Positions 14,956 through 25,443 of a stretch of DNA of 50,203 nucleotides are shown one piece after another. The position numbers and the translations under genes are program-made. The stretch lies in IMG/VR virus record IMGVR_UViG_3300046170_000009, positions 1 to 50,203 of that record; one strand, written 5' to 3'. Position 1 is the stretch's first letter. Each line of letters begins with the position of its first letter. The DNA comes from a virus. The notes under the pieces were generated by a model, which was not told the DNA's origin, did no database searches, and saw nothing but the letters and a program-made list of their open reading frames with translations.

Positions 14956-17039
14956 TTGAAGCTCTTGCGCTTGGCTTTCATACGCTTAGATTCACCAGCC
15001 TTTGGCTTGCCAGCAGTCTTAGCACCTTGCTCACCAAAACGGATTATCTTTTCTTTACCGTCTTTGCAGGCTTTGACAACGTGAGACTTTTTAGGGTGGC
15101 TGGCTGTGCGCTTAGGCTTGTTACAGGCCATCTTCTTCTTGTCGATCTTGCCGCCCTTTGCCATACGCTGTTTTATTCGGCCCTCATAACGATCACTGTA
15201 TTCGGCTAGAGTAGGTAAATTATCAAACTGCTCACGAGTTATTCCCAAATCTTTTGCGCTTCCTAAGCCAATTCTAAATGACGGGCCGCTCGCAGGAGGG
15301 TTAAAGACTTCTCCAACAGAGTGCGCTAGACCATATGCAGAAATATCATCCGAAAAATATTGACCTGTTCTATCTGCCAAGAACTTAATTTTATCTACTA
15401 AAGATTTTTCTGAAATATTTTCAGGGCTATTAAAATCAAATTCATCAGCAACAACAACACGATCACCATCCCTAACTATTTCTGCTTTACCTAAAGTAAA
15501 TTTCAAAGCTTGAAAAGGATCAGTTACAATATCTGTGGGTGTTTCCATACTGTATCCAAGCTTAGAGCCAGCGTCCCTGTTATAGTCTTTATAAGAAAGC
15601 CCTGTACGACCACGATCTATAGCGCCTTTAGCAAGACCTTTTAAAGTATTGTGTTCATCAACCCTTAAAAAATCTTCTTTTAAAACAGGACTAGAAAATA
15701 AACCTGCCACAAAAGTTTTAATAGGGGTGGAGGTTAATAAACTAGCAGGCGCTTCTGTGCGCTCTCTAGTAGGCCGCTGACGGCTTCTTGTCATAAGACT
15801 TCGGCTTTCTGTAGGCGCGGCTTTTGTACTTCTAGCCGCCGCCGCTCTTATACCAACGCGCTCTGGCTCTTCTCTCTGTACAGGCTTTCTTACTTCACGC
15901 CTAGCAGGTTGAGCTTGAGGTCTAGCTTCTGCTCCTAAAACTAATGTATCACCAGCGCGAATAAAGTCTGGGTTTTCTATGTTGTTTAGTTTAACAAGAT
16001 CAGAAACACTCACTCCCGTTTCTTTAGAGATTTTAGAAAGCGTATCACCGCTTTTAATTTTTCTAGTGACTGCCCCGCCTTCGGCACTAGCTGTGCGTTT
16101 TGGGGCGATGCTTTCCGTAAAAAGATTTTCATAATCTTCATCTGCCAGCATACCGGCTGTAGAAGCCCCTATCAAACCATAGACTTCAATTTTGTCATAG
16201 ACAGGATGTTTCTTGCCGCGAACAGATATCTCACCTACCTTATTACCTAGATGTACGTTACCCTTTTTTGTTGGCCTTAGTCTTGGTTCAGACTTAGACT
16301 TTTCATATCTCGTAAGCTCAACGCCTTCAGGGAATTCTGCCTGAAGAGTGTAGTAATGTTGCTTACCGTCCTCAACAGAAACAAGCGGGAAACTGGAGGG
16401 CGGTTCAGGATTAAACCCGTTAGGAACCTGTGTCCATCTCCAGCCTGCTTTCTTTTTAAACAAATTGGTCTTAATCTTTCTACCATCTGTGCGTGTTTCG
16501 CCCTCCAACAAAGCCTTAGAGACTTGCATGACCGGCTTGCCTTCTGGTGTAACGCCAATCAAAGCTCTTTGAGGAAACTCTCCTGTGATATCTTTTGGGC
16601 CTTCCCCACCCATTTCAAGATATCTGCCTCCGGGTTGCTCTCCCATATCACCTAAGAACGGCTTGAAGGCTTTGTCTTCTGGGTCAAAAAATCTTTGAGG
16701 TGCAGGCATCACATTTCTGCTTGGTAACTTAGCGTTGTTTATTTTTGCGGCATGATAAGCATCACGCATATCTGGATTACCAGAAAAGAGTTTGTTTTCT
16801 ACCTCCAAGTACATCCCAAGGTTGGGGTCTAAGTTTACATCAGCCTTAAAGTTAGGATCATCAGTGACCATAGCCTTTGTCATTCTAAGCAAATAGTCCT
16901 GACCGTCTTTACTTTCTAAACCTTTAGTGGTTACAACCTCATCTACTTGAGCACTGATAGCCTTTTGTATGTCAGTATCTTTAAACATATCACCAGTAGC
17001 CTTTACAACTTGTTTTGCAATCATACTAGCTAGGCTCAT
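14898..17039 (-). CDS. LysM-containing virion-associated protein (3' end frameshifted)
   Basis: A 713-aa product as read. A LysM peptidoglycan-binding domain lies at about residues 326-369 ('KIKSGDTLSKISKETGVSVS', then 'IRAGDTLVLG'), followed by a basic, Arg/Pro-rich linker. LysM in a virion protein suggests cell-wall contact during DNA entry. The C-terminus is Lys-rich with Cys. The frame seems to shift by one base at about 14951-14955 (AAAGGCCC): the next frame gives the common marine-phage ending 'SAAYWADKVKW' and a stop at 14882-14884, whereas the present frame stops early. Neighbour of the big internal proteins; overlaps the next gene upstream (TAATG). Confidence 0.75.
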   Translation of the reverse strand: MSLASMIAKQVVKATGDMFKDTDIQKAISAQVDEVVTTKGLESKDGQDYLLRMTKAMVTDDPNFKADVNLDPNLGMYLEVENKLFSGNPDMRDAYHAAKINNAKLPSRNVMPAPQRFFDPEDKAFKPFLGDMGEQPGGRYLEMGGEGPKDITGEFPQRALIGVTPEGKPVMQVSKALLEGETRTDGRKIKTNLFKKKAGWRWTQVPNGFNPEPPSSFPLVSVEDGKQHYYTLQAEFPEGVELTRYEKSKSEPRLRPTKKGNVHLGNKVGEISVRGKKHPVYDKIEVYGLIGASTAGMLADEDYENLFTESIAPKRTASAEGGAVTRKIKSGDTLSKISKETGVSVSDLVKLNNIENPDFIRAGDTLVLGAEARPQAQPARREVRKPVQREEPERVGIRAAAARSTKAAPTESRSLMTRSRQRPTRERTEAPASLLTSTPIKTFVAGLFSSPVLKEDFLRVDEHNTLKGLAKGAIDRGRTGLSYKDYNRDAGSKLGYSMETPTDIVTDPFQALKFTLGKAEIVRDGDRVVVADEFDFNSPENISEKSLVDKIKFLADRTGQYFSDDISAYGLAHSVGEVFNPPASGPSFRIGLGSAKDLGITREQFDNLPTLAEYSDRYEGRIKQRMAKGGKIDKKKMACNKPKRTASHPKKSHVVKACKDGKEKIIRFGEQGAKTAGKPKAGESKRMKAKRKSFKGPSQKEHQAWQYVSGLLG

Positions 17040-20000
17040 TACTTAACTCTCCCCAATAGACTACGCTCTTCAACGTCTACAAAAGCCTCTCCAGCTTGCT
17101 CATCGTAAGGCAACCCTGTCATCTTATCTATTCGCTGGTCAGGCTCTTCTGGAGCATTAGGAACATCTAAAACTTCACCGCCCTTTTTAAAGTTTCTTGT
17201 TTCCTTCTCAGGTTTTATGGCATCTACAAAATCTCTATCCATTTTTCCGAGCGCGCTTTTATAATCTTTCATAGTCTCTTCACCAAGGATAGGCCTACCA
17301 AGTCCATAAAACGGAACTTTAGTACCTAGCGTCCTGATTGGAGATCTAAAGGCAGTCGCGCTTGCTAAATCGTTGAATGTCGGCCCCACAAAGCCTAAAG
17401 GTATTCCCATTGCGCCCATGTATTCTGTATTCTTTCTTGCTCTGTTGACTTGATCTAACAAGATACCGCTACCACCCCAACGGATTAAAGCGTCAAAGCC
17501 TACTTCCATAGGTTCTTTATCCTTAAATCCTTCACCCCTTGTTCGCATATAGTTAGTGGCTCCTGCAACCGCTGTCATAGCCAGTGCAGTAGGTACAAGT
17601 TTTTCAGCCGCAATGTCTTTATCACGAATCAACCTCTTAGCACCACGCTTTAAAATGTTGTTGGAAAAAGCAGTAGGGTATCCCATCAATTGAAATATAA
17701 GACTGCCAGTGGGCGTTGTGTGCGCTCTAGGCTTTAGTCCAGACATCCGCGTAGGCTGAAGAATAAGTTGGTTTGTGTACCTTGCCGCACCCTTAGTAAT
17801 TTGCTGATAGAAAGGATCTTCAATATTCCTACCACCATCAACCCATGCCTTAGCATCTTTAATATCCACACCAAACTCTGCAAGATCATCAAGCTTACTT
17901 TGCATCCTTCTAGTTATCTTTGCATCGCCGTGCTTTACAACATCATCAACAAGATTAGAAATATGTCGCTTGCCTGTTTGAAAGGACACGTTCTGTACAA
18001 ACTTTGTCCACTGGTCTAGAAGCGTAACCCTAAAAAACTTATTGCTGGCTTGTTGCATACCAGAACTAGATACCATATCTCCTGCCAAGCGATCAGCCAT
18101 AGACTCTAGTTGTTGCTCCATCACAAGACCAAACTCTTGCATCTCGTGCCAAGCTTCTTCAGGCGTCAAACCAAAATCATCAATCAACTTCTTATGTGCA
18201 TCTTCAGTCATTGTCTTCATGCCGGTATTATGAGCATTTAAAAAGTCATCAATATCGGCTTTGTTCTTTGCACCTGACATCTTCCAAGCGGCCTTGAAAC
18301 CATCTATTGTCGCGCCTCCTGCAACACCAAAGTTCAACATAATCTCTGTAAAACTTGACAGTGTGGCAAGAGGTAGTAAAGCGAATCTCTGGACAAGCTG
18401 AGTAAACTGATTAACATCTCCTGCTGATTCAGCGCCTTCTCCCGTAATTGTTTTATAGAGATCAGCCAAGCGCCTTGCATCTGCTCCAGAGTCAGCCCAA
18501 GTACCACCACCATCAACTACTTCTTGGCGTATGGGCGTAATCCACTTATCTTCAAACTCTGATAAATTCTTTATACCAAAAACCCTACGCTTTGCGAGTC
18601 CCATACCAGCCTGAGTCATATAGTTAAAAAATGTTTGCTGTACATCTGTATTTAAAAACTTTTCAAACTTAGAATCATCTGTTATCTTATTGAATGTTCT
18701 GTGCGTACTAAAAAAGAAACCGCTGGAACCAGAAGAAAGCTGATTATTTTTGTTTAACATTTCAGAGACAATACGTCTTGCATCCTTCATGTTCTCTGCT
18801 TCACCAGCATTTATAAGTAGTTGACCAAACCCATCCCTGTCGGCTTCAATAGCAGATCTTCTCCATTGTCGAGGTATATAATTATCTACAACATTGTCAA
18901 TGAGCCCTTCTCTATGTAGCTGTTCACCGGCAACCCTGTAAATATTTTTAATACTCAGAGCAGATTTGTTTATTGCCTCATCATCAGAAGCCATTCCTCG
19001 CATAGCCAGAGATAGCTGGTCGTTGACTTGCTCTATGTTGACATCAAATTTCTTAGACGATAGTGGTAATACAGCCCGTATATATTCTCTAAAGAAAGAG
19101 CCTGTGATATCTCTTTGGGCTTCTGCAAAGTCCTCTTGAATTAATTTTTGCCCTTGTTGACCAAATATGCCTTTAGTTGGATCTGTTCCTAAAGCAAACT
19201 CATTACTAACTTTCTCTTGTAATAGCTTTGCAGTCGGAGAGATTTTAGAATAGGGTGTAAGAAAACCAGCGGCTTTTCCAAAAAGATAATAAGAAGTAAA
19301 CCGGGACAGTCCTTTTTCTAGGCTATAAAGAAGATCACTTTTTACCGTTTGCTCATCAGCACCCCGTGACGCCGCCGCAATAGCATCATCAACAAGCTTT
19401 TCGTATGTCGCATCTCCACCACCTAGATTTTCTACAAGGCTTCGTAGCTCTGGTATGTCAGCAACCTCATCACCTTTTGTTTGCTGAACATTTTTTATTG
19501 TGGCAGATAATATATTTTCAAAGTTGATAGCGGCTTTACTAGCACCAGACTGCTCTTTCAAGACACCATTAATAGCATCTTCTAAGTTTTGAAGTGTTTG
19601 ATTTCTAACAACCTCAGACTCAAGCAGTTCTTTTATTTTCTGTGACGGGTCGGGTTCTCCTAAAGCCTTTTGTATTGCAAGCCTAAAGTTCTTAGGAGCA
19701 TCCACCCTTGACTGTACTAGGTTGGCTACGCTCTGCCTAAAGTTCTCTCCGGGGGTATCTACAAGCTCCCTTAGAGAGTTTGCAAATAGCTGTGCTGGTA
19801 TAGATGCCTTCTCCTCAACTGGTAGGAATTTTGCGCCTACTTTAGCCAAACCATAACCACCCGCCGCGCTAAGTCCTGTTGCTAAAGCAGTTTGTATTGG
19901 GCTATATTCTTCCCTTAAACCAGTAGTTGTTTCTAAACTTTGTGTAGCTATATCTGAACCCGCTCCAAAAGCTCCTGTATATGCCGCCACTGCTCCCGGC

Positions 20001-20617
20001 TTTTGTAATGTCTGGGGCAAACGACTAACCTTTGTTGCAAGCTTCAGAGCCTGTCCAGCCGCCTTACCTGCACCTATTCTAGATAGGTATGCGGCTACAG
20101 TGCCAGCACCTCCAGAAGCCGCGCCACCTAAAATACCAGCACCTATATATGCGGCATTCTCGTAGTTAAAGATAGCATCAGTGCCATAGTCAGCAATTCG
20201 GTTCAACTGCTCTTTCATGCCATAGACTTCAGATTCGTCAAACTTTGTTCTTAGGTTTGCATAAGCCCGCTTAACTTCATCGGGCGCATCAGATAATGCT
20301 ATAGCCTTAGATGCCGCAGAAGAAATTCTAAAGACATCATCACGCAAAAACTCTACGGGATCATCATCATTTCTAGATGTGGCTGGATCAAGCGCACTCA
20401 TAAAGCTGGGATTATTAGATAAATAATCCATAACAACCTCAAAGTTTTGTAGGGTTGCTGGATCTTCTCTAAAGTCTGTAACAGTATAAGATGGTCTTTC
20501 ATTAGACATCCTAAACTTACCAAAGTCTAAGAAGTATTGAGAGTAGTCTTCTTGTTTTTCTTTTGGCTTTTCTACAGACTCAGCAATATAATCGTCTAGT
20601 GTGGTGGGTTTATACAT
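17039..20617 (-). CDS. very large putative internal virion / DNA-ejection protein, 1192 aa
   Basis: Largest gene of the window. Mostly helical, with a Gly/Ala-rich hydrophobic patch near residue 155-185 ('AAYIGAGILGGAASGGAG') and others later that could insert into membranes. I recognise no enzymatic motif. Size, position between fibre/lysis genes and the end of the late unit, and neighbours that are Lys-rich or LysM proteins fit internal core proteins that form a conduit for DNA, as T7 gp16 does. The assignment rests on context. Start ATG 20617 has a modest AAGAG site. Confidence 0.6.
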   Translation of the reverse strand: MYKPTTLDDYIAESVEKPKEKQEDYSQYFLDFGKFRMSNERPSYTVTDFREDPATLQNFEVVMDYLSNNPSFMSALDPATSRNDDDPVEFLRDDVFRISSAASKAIALSDAPDEVKRAYANLRTKFDESEVYGMKEQLNRIADYGTDAIFNYENAAYIGAGILGGAASGGAGTVAAYLSRIGAGKAAGQALKLATKVSRLPQTLQKPGAVAAYTGAFGAGSDIATQSLETTTGLREEYSPIQTALATGLSAAGGYGLAKVGAKFLPVEEKASIPAQLFANSLRELVDTPGENFRQSVANLVQSRVDAPKNFRLAIQKALGEPDPSQKIKELLESEVVRNQTLQNLEDAINGVLKEQSGASKAAINFENILSATIKNVQQTKGDEVADIPELRSLVENLGGGDATYEKLVDDAIAAASRGADEQTVKSDLLYSLEKGLSRFTSYYLFGKAAGFLTPYSKISPTAKLLQEKVSNEFALGTDPTKGIFGQQGQKLIQEDFAEAQRDITGSFFREYIRAVLPLSSKKFDVNIEQVNDQLSLAMRGMASDDEAINKSALSIKNIYRVAGEQLHREGLIDNVVDNYIPRQWRRSAIEADRDGFGQLLINAGEAENMKDARRIVSEMLNKNNQLSSGSSGFFFSTHRTFNKITDDSKFEKFLNTDVQQTFFNYMTQAGMGLAKRRVFGIKNLSEFEDKWITPIRQEVVDGGGTWADSGADARRLADLYKTITGEGAESAGDVNQFTQLVQRFALLPLATLSSFTEIMLNFGVAGGATIDGFKAAWKMSGAKNKADIDDFLNAHNTGMKTMTEDAHKKLIDDFGLTPEEAWHEMQEFGLVMEQQLESMADRLAGDMVSSSGMQQASNKFFRVTLLDQWTKFVQNVSFQTGKRHISNLVDDVVKHGDAKITRRMQSKLDDLAEFGVDIKDAKAWVDGGRNIEDPFYQQITKGAARYTNQLILQPTRMSGLKPRAHTTPTGSLIFQLMGYPTAFSNNILKRGAKRLIRDKDIAAEKLVPTALAMTAVAGATNYMRTRGEGFKDKEPMEVGFDALIRWGGSGILLDQVNRARKNTEYMGAMGIPLGFVGPTFNDLASATAFRSPIRTLGTKVPFYGLGRPILGEETMKDYKSALGKMDRDFVDAIKPEKETRNFKKGGEVLDVPNAPEEPDQRIDKMTGLPYDEQAGEAFVDVEERSLLGRVK

Positions 20618-20628
20618 TTAAAATACTC

Positions 20629-22332
20629 TTAGTAGGGGCCGCGCATCAGCGTTTTATTTGTGGGGGCGGCATCAATAAAGAACTGCCTTTCTTTCTCCCT
20701 TTCAGTTTTTCTGATATTAGCATTCATTTCTGCTAGAGCCTCTGCATTGTTTTGCAGATATTCGTTGAAAGACATCTTTTCAGGAATTTCTCCTATAGCC
20801 TGCTTGTTTTTAAATGCTAGTCTAGATTCAGCCTGCGCTCTTGCTATTTCTAGGGCTTCTAGGATTGGCGTTTTTCCAACCCTAGCATCGGCAATATCCG
20901 TTTTTTGTACAAAATCAATAGTCTCTTCTATACGTGCAGGACTTGTAGCCGCAGGCAGTTGTTGTTCCAGAAAGACCTGCATACGTTCATCTATTTGAAC
21001 TCTAAACTCTTCTGGAATATTTTCTACACCGTCATATTCTTCGGTAGCCGCCATAAGAGTCAGTATAGGATTATCAGTTGTAAACCGCTGTATTGCGTTG
21101 CTTTTAGATAATCTAAATCTATTATCATTATTTTCTACATCAATTAAAATAGCCCTTGCCGCAATAGACTTTATCCGCTCATCAGTTATGACGGAAGTAT
21201 CAGAATAAGAATTACGCAGGCCCGTTTCAAACTGGTTCATGGTACTTGCTAACTCATCCGTAAAAGCATTATTAATTTTTGTGTTACCCTCAACTTGTCT
21301 GCCCTCTATAAAAGTACTTAATTTTTTTCGGGTATCATCATCAACAACGCCCTGCGCCTGAGCAACATAAGTAGCCGCCTCATCTCCCCTCAAACCAGTG
21401 CCACCAAAAGGTTGTGCAGTTTCAGGAGACATAAAATCTGTAAGATCTGTAATCGGCCTTATCTTTACAGCACTACCATCAGGACTTTGTTCGACAATAG
21501 CAGTTACGGTAGTACCGTTAGGTAGTTTAAAATCTTTAAATTCGCTTTTTAACGTAAGCTTCCTTAACTTTGCTTTATTCTCTGGATCAGTTTCCCATTC
21601 TGTTACTTTGTCTGCTACTAAAGCACTTCCTGTTTGTGTATAATATTTATCAAAAGTTTCTTTAAATTCTTGAGAAGCCTTATAAATTTGTGACGATGTA
21701 ACACTACGGTAAACAGCCCCGTCTGTATTACGATCATCTTCGTCTAAAAAATAAGATGTTAGTTTTCTTAAACCTCTACCCATTACACCTGCATCAACAC
21801 CAGAAGCCTCTCTAAGAGACTTAGCGTATGCTAGACGATCTCCACCTGTAGTGCTAAGTACATTCTGGGATGCCTCTAATTGGCTATCAAAGGCGTTTAT
21901 ATATTCACCAATAGACTCAGACGCCATTTTCTTAGCTAAACTATCTACATCGGCTTGATTATAATTTTGACCATCCTTACCTAAATTGGTATCTAACTTA
22001 GCTTTATAAAGTTGAAAAAGCTCTTCACGAAAAAAAGCTTCTTTGCCGCCAGTATAACTTGCCGCTGTTCTAGCCCGTTCTGCAACCCTTTGTGCGTTAT
22101 CAACAGCAGAGCGTACAATAGCTCTTTCGTCCAAAACACTTTTTTGGTTCATAAACTTATTATATTTTTCTACTTGTCGCCCCTGTAAAACATTACCAAT
22201 AACTTGACCAGTAAGATTTAAAAGCATATTTTTATCGGCGGTTTTCTCTCTCCCCCTACGGTTTTGTCGAGCGTCTGCTAACAAAGCTGGAGCATTAACT
22301 AGTGGGCTTTTAGTTAAATCAAATTCTGCCAT
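20629..22332 (-). CDS. putative internal virion protein, 567 aa
   Basis: Helical, charged, no membrane span and no recognised domain. Begins 'MAEFDLTKSPLVNAPALLAD' and is rich in Ala, Glu, Arg and Gln throughout. Overlaps the upstream gene at 22332 (stop/start) and sits directly before the 1192-aa protein, so both are likely parts of the same virion core. Probably structural; no function shown. Confidence 0.6.
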   Translation of the reverse strand: MAEFDLTKSPLVNAPALLADARQNRRGREKTADKNMLLNLTGQVIGNVLQGRQVEKYNKFMNQKSVLDERAIVRSAVDNAQRVAERARTAASYTGGKEAFFREELFQLYKAKLDTNLGKDGQNYNQADVDSLAKKMASESIGEYINAFDSQLEASQNVLSTTGGDRLAYAKSLREASGVDAGVMGRGLRKLTSYFLDEDDRNTDGAVYRSVTSSQIYKASQEFKETFDKYYTQTGSALVADKVTEWETDPENKAKLRKLTLKSEFKDFKLPNGTTVTAIVEQSPDGSAVKIRPITDLTDFMSPETAQPFGGTGLRGDEAATYVAQAQGVVDDDTRKKLSTFIEGRQVEGNTKINNAFTDELASTMNQFETGLRNSYSDTSVITDERIKSIAARAILIDVENNDNRFRLSKSNAIQRFTTDNPILTLMAATEEYDGVENIPEEFRVQIDERMQVFLEQQLPAATSPARIEETIDFVQKTDIADARVGKTPILEALEIARAQAESRLAFKNKQAIGEIPEKMSFNEYLQNNAEALAEMNANIRKTEREKERQFFIDAAPTNKTLMRGPY

Positions 22333-22922
22333 TATTGTTCACCTTGATTACTTGGGGGCGGTGGAGGTGCTTGCTCTCCTGCCGGTTGTGATAATAAACT
22401 ATTTATTTGTTCTTGCGGAATAGCTTCTAACTTTGCCTGCATTTGTTTATCTAATGAAGGCATAGCTGTTTTAGCTTGTTCCATATCTGTCTGAACTTGT
22501 CGGCCTTTTACTTCTGCAAAAGATGAGCCTATAGTTTCTTCTTCATCTAGATCATCTTCCATATCATCCCTAAAGAATGTGGGGTCTATGTCAGCCCTTT
22601 CACAAAAAGCTAAAAAGATATATGCTGTAGGCTCAATAAGAAGTTGCATTAAGGAAAAATTCCACTTGCCTTCGTAGAAGCCACTAAACAAAACAGTCTG
22701 AACAACTTCCATAAGTGGAAAACCATCAGCCATCAACTTAATAAACTGAGAATAGTTTTCTTCTTGAATAGCATTTTCAAAAATATAATTCAAAGCTTTA
22801 TGAAGGTTTGAAAACTGTGGTGGCCTATCGTGTGGCGCAGGGTTTTCTGGATCTGTAGTCAGACTAATCCCCGGAATAGGGAACTTCCGTTGTAAGTTGA
22901 TGTCTAGAATATCTTGGTTCAT
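22332..22922 (-). CDS. hypothetical virion-module protein, 196 aa
   Basis: Not recognised. Acidic; ends in a Gln/Pro-rich tail (PPPPPSNQGEQ). The middle has helices with aromatic residues ('YSQFIKLMADGFPLMEVV'). Overlaps its neighbours on both sides by a few bases, so part of one translational block of internal proteins. Confidence 0.65.
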   Translation of the reverse strand: MNQDILDINLQRKFPIPGISLTTDPENPAPHDRPPQFSNLHKALNYIFENAIQEENYSQFIKLMADGFPLMEVVQTVLFSGFYEGKWNFSLMQLLIEPTAYIFLAFCERADIDPTFFRDDMEDDLDEEETIGSSFAEVKGRQVQTDMEQAKTAMPSLDKQMQAKLEAIPQEQINSLLSQPAGEQAPPPPPSNQGEQ

Positions 22923-24319
22923 GCCGCCAGTTCCTCATATGCTTGGGCAAGCCCGGCCTGTAGTCCAGCCGAACCATAATATCCTTGAGCATATATATTG
23001 CTGTAGTTTGAATTTAAAATATCATCTTGGATTTGAGCAAAGTAATCAAAGCCTGCCATTGGCGTTAAGTTTGAAGTAGAAAGACCGGGAGAACTTTGAA
23101 TAGGTGATGTTTGCATAGCACTATAATCAATAAAAGGTTGAGAAGAATTTTGTAGACTATCATAATAATCCTGTTGTTGTTGTGCTAACGATTTTGCATC
23201 TACATACTCTTGAGCTAAAGAAAGACCGCCTGCTTTAGTTAATTCAATACCTTTTCCTGCTAAAGCGTCTCTAGCTTTAGTGCCTAAAGATTTGGTTGTA
23301 GTGTCTAAGACCATAGAAGTATCTAATTTAGGAGCCTGATAACCACCACTATCAATTATATTTTGTGTGGTTGATTCCATACTAACACCTACATTACTGG
23401 GATCTAGTTGCATAGTTTCAAAAGCAACCGGCCCTGAAGCTGTCGGTGCTGGTGGAGACATTAAAGAAGGAGCTTGGAATGTAGGTCGCACCCCTTCAAC
23501 TGTAAACACGCCCTCGTCTAGTCCCAAAGGCAAATTGCCTGTAGCACTATACATTTTGTCGGGAGTACCTAATCCCATTCGCTCAGTAAGACTAAAGTTA
23601 TCTGGATCTGTAATATCTAGACCTTGTGAAACAAAAGACCGCTGGCCTGTGACCGGATCATAAGTTATTTGCTGTGGCCCTAAAGCTTCGGCCTGCAACA
23701 AAGAGCCATCCTGCGTCGGCCCAGCAATCTCAACTGCGTCTGGGCTAAATGTTTTACCAACGCTCTCTTCTAAATTTGCCTGTATGCCAAACTTATTCAT
23801 ACTAGAATCAATTGTTGATTTAGAAAACAACTGTCCTAAATCAGAGCCTGCTGTGCGCCAAGCGTCTTGAGTTTTTGACCAAGCCGTATCAAAATTCAAT
23901 TCTGTAATATCTATTTTACCGGCTGTAAGGTCTTTCATAAAAGTTCCAAACTGTTGTCCACCCGGAAGACTATTAATTGTAGCGCCTACCATGTTTCCAA
24001 TAGTATCTGTAACAGCAGAAGTAACAGACTTAAAGGCTGTACCAACACGAGTACCTACCTTTACTGCGGCATTAAGAAAGTGTCCAGCGCCTTTAACAAC
24101 AGCGCCCAATGCTCCACCTAATTGTGTTCCCATCATTCCGGTGGCTAGTCCTCCTAGTGCCGGTAGCGCATAGGGCATAATAAGTGCCAGACCTAATTGA
24201 CCTACAATGCCAATCTTGCCCATGAACTTACCGACTTTCTTAAAGGCACTTTTAATACCTTTCCCTATTTTTTTGAAAACTTTCTTAATACCCTTAAAAA
24301 TCTTTTTAAAGAATCCCAT
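22919..24319 (-). CDS. putative membrane-active virion protein, Lys-rich N-terminus, 466 aa
   Basis: The first 36 residues are a Lys/Phe/Gly repeat ('GFFKKIFKGIKKVFKKIGKG') that would form a cationic amphipathic helix, followed by a hydrophobic Gly/Ala/Leu region (about 38-75). Proteins starting like this are known in marine podoviruses among internal or ejection proteins; I recall the pattern but have no named family. Likely inserts into or crosses the host membrane at infection. GGAG-like site upstream; overlaps the next gene by 4 nt. Confidence 0.65.
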   Translation of the reverse strand: MGFFKKIFKGIKKVFKKIGKGIKSAFKKVGKFMGKIGIVGQLGLALIMPYALPALGGLATGMMGTQLGGALGAVVKGAGHFLNAAVKVGTRVGTAFKSVTSAVTDTIGNMVGATINSLPGGQQFGTFMKDLTAGKIDITELNFDTAWSKTQDAWRTAGSDLGQLFSKSTIDSSMNKFGIQANLEESVGKTFSPDAVEIAGPTQDGSLLQAEALGPQQITYDPVTGQRSFVSQGLDITDPDNFSLTERMGLGTPDKMYSATGNLPLGLDEGVFTVEGVRPTFQAPSLMSPPAPTASGPVAFETMQLDPSNVGVSMESTTQNIIDSGGYQAPKLDTSMVLDTTTKSLGTKARDALAGKGIELTKAGGLSLAQEYVDAKSLAQQQQDYYDSLQNSSQPFIDYSAMQTSPIQSSPGLSTSNLTPMAGFDYFAQIQDDILNSNYSNIYAQGYYGSAGLQAGLAQAYEELAA

Positions 24320-24324
24320 TGTGA

Positions 24325-25323
24325 TTAATCTCCTCCACTCATTACACCTGAAACAAGACTCATCAGGTTCGATATTGTAGTACTTGATTCATTACTAGCG
24401 GCTGTCTCATTTCCAATAGCCGCAATGTAAAGCTGTGTGTTTAATGCCTTATCATTTTCAAAAGATGTTCTTAAATATGCCGCCTCATCTCTAGCCGCAA
24501 GAAGGTCTGATTCATAGCTCATTGCTGTTAGCTGAAAGTTTTGCTGGGCATTAAGCTTATTCATTTCATTTTCAGCGGCTGTATTCATCATTGCTGTTTT
24601 ACGATCATACTCAATAGCAGATTGAGAAGCGATAAAGGCATTCTGTGCATTAAACTGTTCACGGTTTGCGGATATCTGAGCATTAGCAATTGATGCCGCA
24701 GAAGACGCCCTAATGTTAGCCGCAGAAATAGTTGCGTCTGCACCTATCTGAGTAGATTGTATTTGAGCGGCAGTCTGCATACCAGTAGTTTGAATTTGCG
24801 TTTGAGACTGTAGCTGTGCAATACCTTTACGTGTTGAAGCATCTAAACTTGCAATATCAAACTGATTAGCCAACTGCTTATCAAGAGAAGTCATAGAATT
24901 AACCTGACCAGCATTAAACTGTGACATTGCATTTAACTGTTGAGAATTAAACTGAGAGATTTGTGCCGCCATAGAAGCATTAAATTGATCTACTTGATTT
25001 TGACTCTGAGCATTAAACTGCTTTGCGGCATTCTGCATAGACTGATCAGATAACAAAGCCTGTTGTTGGTTTTGAGCATTCATAATTGCTGATTGTTGAT
25101 CAGCATTAAAGTTTGCCATATCCATCTGTAAAAAAGCTTGAGCATTCTGAGCCGCTAGTTTTGTACGATTATCAGCATTTGCAAGATCTAAAGATGCTAA
25201 AGCTGTAGCGTTTTGCATAGCCGCTTGCTGTTCTGCATTAAAATCAGTCATCGTCATAGTTTGCATAAACTTACTATTAGCTAATTCAACTTGCTGATCA
25301 GCGTTAAACTTAGCCATGTCCAT
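24325..25323 (-). pseudogene. 3' part of a long Gln/Ala-rich repetitive virion protein (frame-broken)
   Basis: A 332-aa open frame, almost wholly helical, built from repeats around 'FNADQQ', 'MDMANFNADQQSAIMNAQ' and 'AQFNSQQLNAMSQF'. The upstream gene (25444-28002) ends in the same kind of repeat, and the 120 bases between encode more of it in another frame. The ATG at 25323 follows an in-frame stop 3-5 bases upstream and has no ribosome binding site. I therefore read it as the C-terminal third of one about 1225-aa protein broken by two indels. Could instead be a real separate product; less likely. Confidence 0.65.
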
Positions 25324-25443
25324 ACGTTAGACACCATAGCCGCATTTTGAACTGCTCGTTGTTGATCAGCATTAAGCTGTGCAACATTCATTTGAGAAGC
25401 AATCTGTCCCTGCAAAAGATTTGTTTGCATACGACTATTTAAA
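25324..25443 (-). other. out-of-frame middle segment of the repetitive virion protein
   Basis: Between the two open frames, the +1 frame reads from 25451 as 'LANLNSRMQTNLLQGQIASQ', then 'MNVAQLNADQQRAVQNAAMV', which continues the repeat pattern without a stop. Entry needs a +1 shift at about 25445-25452 and exit a -1 shift at about 25323-25330; together they restore the starting frame. Confidence 0.75.
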
